A stretch of 19,032 nt of DNA, taken from Bacilli bacterium (GTDB lineage Bacteria > Bacillota_I > Bacilli_A > RF39 > UBA660). The translations under genes were made by a program, and so were the position numbers. This document shows positions 14,147 to 19,032 of this stretch, piece after piece. The notes under the pieces were generated by a model. The model ran no database searches. It worked only from the letters and a program-made list of their open reading frames with translations, and was not told the origin of the DNA. The DNA lies in assembly GCA_017411235.1 (NCBI GenBank), contig JAFPMR010000205.1, forward strand, positions 1 through 19,032, written 5' to 3'. Every line of letters begins with the position of its first letter. Positions within the stretch are counted from its first letter, which is position 1.

Positions 14147-14995
14147 CTATCTCCTATACATTATTTCCCATTCGTTAGCACATTCCTTCGAGTAACACTT
14201 TTTACAATCTCCTCTGCATCCTAGTTTCTTACTATTACCAGGACATATATAATAGTTATTACAACAATCTAAATAATAGTATTCACTATCTGCTATACAA
14301 GGATATTTATCTAAATATTTGCCATTCAGATATAATTCTTTTAAAACATCTATATAGGTTTTATTAAAATAATCAATATACTTATCAATTATCTTAAATA
14401 TCATATTTAATTCTCTCTTGTTTTTAACTTCATGTTTATAAATAGTATTCTTTATATCAAAGATAAAATTAATAGATAAATACTTAACTCCCAAATCTAC
14501 TAAGTATTTAAAAATATTATCTAATTCTTCACTATTGAATTTAGTAATACATACTTTAACTTCTAATCTTTCTCTATCAATTTCTAAGATTCTTTTTATA
14601 ACACTTAATGTCTTATCAAGATTGCTTCTACATTTATAATTATCTACATCATAATGATCAAAACTAATAATAAATCTATTAACTTTATTAACAATATCTT
14701 TAAGTCTTTCATCATTATAATTATTTAACTTAACTCCATTAGTAAATACAGTTAAATAACATTTATCTGTTAATAAATCAATTATTTGATCTATATTTCT
14801 CGATGTAAAACATTCTCCTCCGGTTAAGAAGCATTCTTCTAACTTAGGACATTTATCTAACATCTCTTTTATATTATCAATAGATAATTGATTTATTACT
14901 CTTCCATAATCTCTATAGAAACAATAAGTACAATTTAAATTACAGGTTTGATTAACTTCTACTAATATCTTTTTACAATTCTCTAAAGTATTCAT
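14147..14995 (-). CDS. Radical SAM enzyme with SPASM-like Cys-rich C-terminus (nucleotide operon)
   Basis: With the start at 14995 the product is 282 residues. CNLNCTYC (Cys18, 22, 25) is the radical SAM cluster motif and FLTGGEC (56-62) the GGE motif, with Cys in place of the common Pro. The last 55 residues hold a dense Cys set (YPCIAD, LDCC, YICPGN, LGCRGDCKKC, KECANEW), consistent with an auxiliary-cluster SPASM/twitch domain, shorter than usual. The frame extends to 15025, but ATG 14995 overlaps the phosphoribosyltransferase stop as TAATG, the expected coupled start. The next gene follows after 3 bases. Operon context suggests action on a nucleotide, nucleoside or sugar, or on a protein partner; peptide substrates are common for SPASM enzymes, but no small peptide gene is seen here. 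Confidence 0.88.
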   Translation of the reverse strand: MNTLENCKKILVEVNQTCNLNCTYCFYRDYGRVINQLSIDNIKEMLDKCPKLEECFLTGGECFTSRNIDQIIDLLTDKCYLTVFTNGVKLNNYNDERLKDIVNKVNRFIISFDHYDVDNYKCRSNLDKTLSVIKRILEIDRERLEVKVCITKFNSEELDNIFKYLVDLGVKYLSINFIFDIKNTIYKHEVKNKRELNMIFKIIDKYIDYFNKTYIDVLKELYLNGKYLDKYPCIADSEYYYLDCCNNYYICPGNSKKLGCRGDCKKCYSKECANEWEIMYRR

Positions 14996-15474
14996 TATTT
15001 TTCTTCCCAAGGGAATACTACCCATTTAGGTACTTCCACTTCTTCACCGCTATATACATCTTTCCAAGTATCTTTATTGAAGTTATATAAAGCTGCAACA
15101 GTAATACTTTTGGGTTTATATTCTTTTAAGATATTAATAGCATAATCTAAAGTTCTTTTAGAATCTAAAGTATCATCAATTACTAATATATTAGCTCCTT
15201 TAATAGCATCACTGTTAGTAACACCTTTATTAATTGGTATACCAAAATCAGCATTAGTTTCATCAGATAAACTTCTTCTAATATGAACACAAGCCATATC
15301 TGAAATACCTAACATTGATGATAATAATAATGCAACTGGTGCTCCTCCTCTCAAGATCGGAACTAATAAATCTATTTCCTTTTTATCTTTTTTTATTTTT
15401 TTGGCTATTCCATATGTTAATTTTTCTATTTCTTCCCAGGAAACTTTTACTACTGGATAATCCGTCTTACTCAT
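14995..15474 (-). CDS. Purine-type phosphoribosyltransferase (xanthine-guanine PRTase-like)
   Basis: The 159-residue protein has the PRTase I fold: LLVPILRGGAPVALLLS (about 36-52, with the pyrophosphate-binding RGG), the PRPP loop ILVIDDTLDSKRTL (96-109), and the C-terminal PKWVVFPWEEK, which resembles the base-binding VxFPWE tail of xanthine-guanine PRTases. PRTases join a free base to PRPP, forming a nucleoside monophosphate. The PRPP loop has Ser-Lys (105-106) where most members have Thr-Gly, which may affect phosphate binding. The gene overlaps the methylase-like gene by 8 bases (SD GGGGGGAT) and the radical SAM gene by one. In this operon it probably makes the nucleotide on which the other enzymes act, possibly from the base brought in by the YhhQ-type transporter. 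Confidence 0.85.
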   Translation of the reverse strand: MSKTDYPVVKVSWEEIEKLTYGIAKKIKKDKKEIDLLVPILRGGAPVALLLSSMLGISDMACVHIRRSLSDETNADFGIPINKGVTNSDAIKGANILVIDDTLDSKRTLDYAINILKEYKPKSITVAALYNFNKDTWKDVYSGEEVEVPKWVVFPWEEK

Positions 15475-16363
15475 CCAAATCCCCCCTTATCACATATAAA
15501 TATTCCCTAAAGAAATCTACCTTACCTAAATTATCTTCATACTCTGCATCAGTTAACATTGTATGTCTTTCTAAATAAGGTAATTTATTTCTTAATAATT
15601 CAACTTCTAGTATTTCCGGTGTTGGATAATTAGAACTTTGATTAGATAACAAGACATATCTTGATACCTTCTTAGCTAGTTTCACGGCCTTTATTACATT
15701 ATCGATTACATTACTTTGATCCCAGATTGTAATCTTATCCCTTTTCTTCTTATCAAAGACACTAGTAAATATATTTGCTGTTGTATCATATTCATCTGTT
15801 TTACTACCATCTCTCCATGGCCAAGCAAAATCCATAAACATAATATCTACTTTGATATTCTCTTTCTTTAACTTCTTAAGATAATCAAATAAATCACAAT
15901 TATAATTTCTATAAGCTCTTACTTTATTATCATTAAGCTTAGTAAATTTCTTAATATACTTAGTTATTGTTTCTTCTAATTCTTCATTAGAACTTTTAGG
16001 TATCTCTGCATTATATCCATATAACTCTACTACAGAAGCAAATACTGCAGCTCTTTTAATATAAGAATCAGCATACTTTTCTAACCATTTATATTTAGGA
16101 AATATACTAGTAGGAACATCATCACTCATTAATGCTTTAGCAACTGAATAACTATATTCACTAACATCATTAGTAATTACTTGGTAACCTTTTTTAGCAT
16201 ACATATATGCGTTACCATTTGATCCTGAATTAGTTTCTGCATATACTCCTTTCCCTTTTAACAAACCATCAACAATCTGACCAAAAAATTCAAAAAACCT
16301 AGATTGTTGTCCGAAGTATTCTATTTTTACTTCTGGTTTTTTACCTTTTAAAATTACATCCAT
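15467..16363 (-). CDS. DNA-methylase-fold protein (D12-like) with atypical DFAWPW motif
   Basis: The 298-residue protein has a SAM-binding motif I, YAETNSGSNGNAYMYAKKGY (41-60), followed by VITNDVSEYSYSVAKAL, closely recalling the 'EPFxGsGa...NDi' core of D12-class adenine methylases. The catalytic motif IV position, after VDIMFM, is DFAWPW (178-183) instead of DPPY/NPPY. Asp is kept, the second-site Pro is replaced and an aromatic Trp pair is present; TDEYDTTANIFTSVFD follows, as in methylases of this fold. It might methylate a base in DNA or RNA, or have been adapted to small nucleotides. It is the first gene of the operon, with SD GGGAGGTG seven bases before ATG 16363 and an extended -10 at 16391-16399. 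No restriction nuclease is nearby. Methyltransferase fold is fairly sure; substrate is not. Confidence 0.75.
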   Translation of the reverse strand: MDVILKGKKPEVKIEYFGQQSRFFEFFGQIVDGLLKGKGVYAETNSGSNGNAYMYAKKGYQVITNDVSEYSYSVAKALMSDDVPTSIFPKYKWLEKYADSYIKRAAVFASVVELYGYNAEIPKSSNEELEETITKYIKKFTKLNDNKVRAYRNYNCDLFDYLKKLKKENIKVDIMFMDFAWPWRDGSKTDEYDTTANIFTSVFDKKKRDKITIWDQSNVIDNVIKAVKLAKKVSRYVLLSNQSSNYPTPEILEVELLRNKLPYLERHTMLTDAEYEDNLGKVDFFREYLYVIRGDLDE

Positions 16364-16390
16364 ATGAAAACACCTCCCTATGTTACTTTA

Positions 16391-16399
16391 TATATAACA
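16391..16399 (-). promoter_or_regulatory. Extended -10 promoter for the nucleotide-modification operon
   Basis: The minus strand reads TGTTATATA in the 58-base gap between the regulator stop and the methylase-like start, giving a leader of about 20 bases with SD GGGAGGTG. No strong -35 is seen. The G/C-containing stretch 16401-16416 just upstream is unusual for this AT-rich DNA and could hold a regulator site, but I find no clear palindrome. Confidence 0.5.
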
Positions 16400-16421
16400 C
16401 TGAAAGGTGCGGTATCTTGTA

Positions 16422-16982
16422 CTATTTAAGATTTATTTCACTTAAATTATAAGTTCTTAAATCATCATCATTATTTGAATATCCAGTAAAGTAAATATAA
16501 TCTTTATAGAAACTTACTGTGTGAGGTTGGAAAACATTTTCTTTTCCTTTGTGAATAATTATAATGTCTTTTCCTTCTTTAATAGCTTTAGATATTGAAT
16601 TATATTTTCTATTAATTTCTTCAATACCTTCTTCTTTTCCTTCATGTTTATAATCAGAATAAATAACAATAGTTCTGATTTTTTCTAGTAGATGTTCGAA
16701 GTCTTCTCTCTCTTTAGGGCTGATTTCATTAATAGCTTTTTCCAAAACTTTGAGGTCACTAAAATTAAAGGTTACATCATAGTTGTTCTTACTATTATAT
16801 ACATAACCTCCGTATACTCCGTATACAGTATCGATATAAATGCCAGCTTGATCTAATGCTGCTTTATATTCTTTAATCATTCTAGGTGATACTTCTAGCA
16901 TTTCAGATAACTCTTTGACGGAATACTTTCTACCAGTTTCCAAAATCTTTAGCATAGCTAATGTGTTACCTAACTTACTCAT
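16422..16982 (-). CDS. HTH-WYL domain transcriptional regulator
   Basis: The 186-residue protein has an N-terminal winged helix-turn-helix: LAMLKILETGRKYSVKELSE, then LEVSPRMIKEYKAALDQAGI and a YGVYGGYVY wing (about 5-62). A helical linker (70-100) and a C-terminal WYL-type domain follow, with VFQPHTVSFYKDYIYFTGYS then LRTYNLSEI; the name triad is replaced by Tyr-Ile-Tyr-Phe. WYL domains sense ligands, often nucleic acids or nucleotides, and WYL regulators control several phage-defence loci. The frame opens with TTG at 16985, but ATG 16982 is better spaced (six bases) from AGAGG. It has its own extended -10 and sits 58 bases upstream of the eight-gene operon on the same strand, so it is the likely local regulator; the sign of control is unknown. 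Confidence 0.85.
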   Translation of the reverse strand: MSKLGNTLAMLKILETGRKYSVKELSEMLEVSPRMIKEYKAALDQAGIYIDTVYGVYGGYVYNSKNNYDVTFNFSDLKVLEKAINEISPKEREDFEHLLEKIRTIVIYSDYKHEGKEEGIEEINRKYNSISKAIKEGKDIIIIHKGKENVFQPHTVSFYKDYIYFTGYSNNDDDLRTYNLSEINLK

Positions 16983-17020
16983 CAATTACCTCTACTTTAA
17001 TGTCCCCCTACTATAACTAC

Positions 17021-17029
17021 ATTATAGCA
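17021..17029 (-). promoter_or_regulatory. Extended -10 promoter for the WYL regulator
   Basis: The minus strand reads TGCTATAAT, a full extended -10, about 38 bases before the ATG at 16982. The -35 position is weak (TTTTAA). Confidence 0.6.
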
Positions 17030-17145
17030 AATAATTAAAGTATTTAAAACCCACTATCTAAGAGGACATCATCCTTCCTCAAGTTCACTATAACACGTTG
17101 ATAACAAAACACCACCATGCAAAATTTTAATATTAAATATAAAAT

Positions 17146-17174
17146 TTGTTTATACCATTTGAAAGTCATATAAA
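17146..17174 (+). promoter_or_regulatory. Promoter for the Cys-cluster protein/PHP operon
   Basis: TTGTTT (17146-17151) and TATAAA (17169-17174) are 17 bases apart in a very AT-rich stretch, giving a leader of about 60 bases before ATG 17241. Other A/T-rich hexamers nearby (17203-17216) could also serve. The remaining divergent intergenic DNA (17030-17145) shows no other gene I can support. Confidence 0.5.
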
Positions 17175-17240
17175 ATTTTTATTTGTTATATTTAACTCTA
17201 AGTTATAAAATATAAAACAATATTGAGGGGAGATGACACT

Positions 17241-18305
17241 ATGGCGTCAGATACTGCTGTACTTAAAGGTACATTACCTCCTCTAGTAGCATACGCACCT
17301 CGTTGCAGACACTACTATAGAAGAGCAAGTACATTTGAGTTACAAAAAGAAGATACATTACAAATTGCAAGTGATGCAGCGATAGCATCAACCAACTATG
17401 AATTAGCTAACACTGAATTAAAAAGACAATACTTGGTTAGAATAATAGATCTATACAATGCTATTGTCCAAGACCTAAATGGTTTTGCTGGTTCTTTTGG
17501 TACAGGTTATCCATTCTATACATTGGATACAGACCTTAATGGTACTTTACCAGTAATTGAAGAACAAATTCGTTACAACTTAGAATTATCACATGCAGTC
17601 GTAGCTCATCAAGGAGAATCATGGCCTTGCAAAAAGTGTCTACAAAAAAATGGTTGCAAAATGGCTGATTTAAAAGTAATGTGTAATCCATGTGATAAAG
17701 TTGAAACTATCTTAAAACCAAGAAAAGTAATTAATAGATTACCAGACATGGATTTATGGATGGTATGTAGACAAGAAAATATTGAAGAGAATAAAAGGAA
17801 AATAATAAGTCTATTACGTCAAAATCATTTTACTTCATCTGATACAGATCCAGTAAGAACAATAAAAGACGTTAAAGAAATAGCTGAAGACTTACAATTA
17901 GGTATAATGCCTAGAAAATTTGTTCCAATCGATACACATATCATTGATTATGATACACTATTATCATTAATAGAAAGAATCCCTGAAACACTAGCGCACG
18001 CAATGGAAACAGGTGAAATCCCATATTTGCCTATCCACCCAATTTCATATAGAAAAGATTGGCAACAAGATGATGTTCCTTATAACTTTGTTCATGACTA
18101 TTTATCAAGTTTTACATCATTTAATTTTGAACCAACTATAAGAGAAAAATTAGAAAACACTAGAAAAATTATTTCTAAGTTATATACTATAGATGAACTA
18201 TATAATTTTCTTCTAATGTCTGGACCTGATTCTGCTAAAAGAAGAAACGAAACTCCAGCATTAAGAAAAACATTTGAAAAGAAGGTGCTTGAATGGCAAC
18301 AATAG
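17241..18305 (+). CDS. Cys-cluster protein of unknown function, coupled to a PHP phosphoesterase
   Basis: The ATG at 17241 with SD GAGGGGAG eight bases upstream gives 354 residues; a TTG at 17223 would extend it but overlaps the SD. No signal peptide or membrane helix is seen. About residues 128-150 contain WPCKKCLQKNGCKMADL followed by VMCNPCDKV: five Cys in two CxxC pairs plus one, a likely zinc-binding knuckle. Next comes NRLPDMDLWMVC, where an Asp-x-Asp after hydrophobic residues faintly recalls a nucleotidyltransferase metal site, though the usual preceding Gly-Ser is missing. The C-terminal half is helical. I do not recognise the family. The PHP gene starts inside its last codons (13-base overlap), so a shared pathway, perhaps nucleic-acid processing, is likely but unproven. 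Confidence 0.72.
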   Translation: MASDTAVLKGTLPPLVAYAPRCRHYYRRASTFELQKEDTLQIASDAAIASTNYELANTELKRQYLVRIIDLYNAIVQDLNGFAGSFGTGYPFYTLDTDLNGTLPVIEEQIRYNLELSHAVVAHQGESWPCKKCLQKNGCKMADLKVMCNPCDKVETILKPRKVINRLPDMDLWMVCRQENIEENKRKIISLLRQNHFTSSDTDPVRTIKDVKEIAEDLQLGIMPRKFVPIDTHIIDYDTLLSLIERIPETLAHAMETGEIPYLPIHPISYRKDWQQDDVPYNFVHDYLSSFTSFNFEPTIREKLENTRKIISKLYTIDELYNFLLMSGPDSAKRRNETPALRKTFEKKVLEWQQ

Positions 18306-19032
18306 ATCTACATATTCATACAACTAATTCTGATGGAGAACTAACTCCTTTTGAAGTAATTGATGAAGCAAAGAAAAATGGTGTCAAAACTATTGCTATA
18401 GCAGATCATGATACAACAGAAAGTTATACTGATGAATTATTTAACTACGCTAAAGATAATAATATAACAATCATCCCTGCTGTAGAAATATCTACTAAAA
18501 CTGATAAATCAGGTATCCATGTTCTAGGTTATAACTTTGATTTAGATAATCCAGAATTAAAAGATAAACTAAAAAAATTAAGAAATGCTAGACATGATTA
18601 CTTATTCAATGTAGCAGAAAAACTACAAGAATTAGGTTATATCATTGATACTGAAGAATTAGATAAAATAGATGCTGTTACTAAAGCACATATTGCATCT
18701 AATATTGTAGATAATAAAGATAATGAAGAATTATTACTAAAAGAGTTTAAACATATACCCAATCGTGGTGAATTCATCGAAACAATAATGAATGAAGGAT
18801 GTCCTGCATACGTAAGAAAAGAATCTATAACACCACAAGAAGCATCTAAACTAATCAAGAATGCTAATGGTTTAGTTGTCCTAGCTCATCCAGTAGCATA
18901 CTCTTATGAGGATAATTTAACTGAAAAAGATATTGAAGAATTAGTTTTATCAATGGAAGCTGATGGTATAGAAACTAATTACATCTATATAGATCGTAAT
19001 GAAGTAAAACATAATGATATAGATATTTGGAA
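18293..19032 (+). CDS. PHP-domain phosphoesterase, TrpH/RNase AM (YciV) type, 3' partial
   Basis: An ATG at 18293 with AAGGTG upstream opens a frame that stays open to the window end (246 complete codons). It begins MATIDLHIHTTNSDGELTP, then has AIADHDTTE, PAVEIST, AHIAS and VLAHPVAY: the metal-binding HxH, D-H-D, E and late H motifs of the PHP fold in correct order. TrpH/YciV members hydrolyse 3',5'-bisphosphates and act as 5'-3' exoribonucleases (RNase AM) on short RNAs and rRNA 5' ends. The usual family length is about 270-290 residues, so only the last metal ligands and C-terminus should be missing. The start lies inside the upstream gene (13-base overlap), implying coupled translation. 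Confidence 0.9.
   Translation, partial: MATIDLHIHTTNSDGELTPFEVIDEAKKNGVKTIAIADHDTTESYTDELFNYAKDNNITIIPAVEISTKTDKSGIHVLGYNFDLDNPELKDKLKKLRNARHDYLFNVAEKLQELGYIIDTEELDKIDAVTKAHIASNIVDNKDNEELLLKEFKHIPNRGEFIETIMNEGCPAYVRKESITPQEASKLIKNANGLVVLAHPVAYSYEDNLTEKDIEELVLSMEADGIETNYIYIDRNEVKHNDIDIW

Noticed and set aside
17044..17118. Minus-strand 24-codon ORF (ATG at 17118, TAA at 17044) in a locally less AT-rich stretch of the divergent intergenic region.
   Set aside because: No Shine-Dalgarno sequence precedes it and no promoter fits; composition alone is not enough to call a gene.
18637..18858. Minus-strand 73-codon ORF near the right end.
   Set aside because: It is antisense to the PHP-domain gene, whose plus-strand frame has clear family motifs and stays open.
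1..19032. Mycoplasma-type code (TGA as Trp).
   Set aside because: The aminotransferase gene ends at TGA just before the next start, and Trp codons in conserved motifs are TGG.
1..19032. tRNA, rRNA, insertion sequence or prophage.
   Set aside because: Intergenic gaps are short; I saw no cloverleaf, transposase, terminal inverted repeats or structural phage genes.

Overview
The window is very AT-rich DNA, densely coded, with strong Shine-Dalgarno sites (AGGAG, GGTGAT, GGGAGGTG), short intergenic gaps and many A/T-flanked hairpin terminators. TGA is used as a stop and Trp is TGG, so the standard bacterial code applies rather than the Mycoplasma code. Together with ispE (MEP isoprenoid pathway), lemA and a YhhQ/VUT transporter, this points to a low-GC Bacillota/Bacilli lineage, perhaps an uncultured gut group near the Mollicutes (RF39-like). 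That placement is inference.

Layout. 1-540 (+): 3' end of a gene with a LysM-like region, then a terminator. 628-960 (+): small membrane protein facing a minus-strand operon. 967-5308 (-): lemA, a DUF2207 membrane protein with a Gly/Cys/Ser tail, a radical SAM/SPASM enzyme and a class I glutamine amidotransferase, tightly coupled. 5371-7004 (-): a GTG-started Gln/Asn/Met-rich repeat membrane protein and a membrane-anchored alpha/beta hydrolase. 7068-8383 (-): a CofE-like ligase preceded by a short basic ORF and a terminator-like hairpin. 8487-9002 (+): multi-pass membrane protein. 8999-10537 (-): ispE and an unrecognised soluble protein, each with its own promoter and terminator.

10629-16982 (-) is the most striking region: a WYL-type regulator followed by an eight-gene operon with overlaps or gaps of a few bases. 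In order it encodes a DNA-methylase-fold protein, a purine-type phosphoribosyltransferase, a radical SAM/SPASM enzyme, a thymidylate-kinase-like P-loop kinase, a DegT-type PLP aminotransferase, a YhhQ-type (queuosine precursor) transporter, an HAD 5'-nucleotidase-like phosphatase and a Nudix hydrolase. The logic suggests import or salvage of a base, conversion to a nucleotide, chemical tailoring, and phosphate trimming or pool cleaning. I read it as a candidate undescribed pathway for a modified nucleotide or nucleoside, possibly linked to nucleic-acid modification or defence. The product cannot be named from sequence.

17241-19032 (+): a Cys-cluster protein of unknown function overlapping a PHP-domain phosphoesterase (TrpH/RNase AM type) that runs off the window. 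I see no rRNA, tRNA, CRISPR array, insertion sequence or prophage module.
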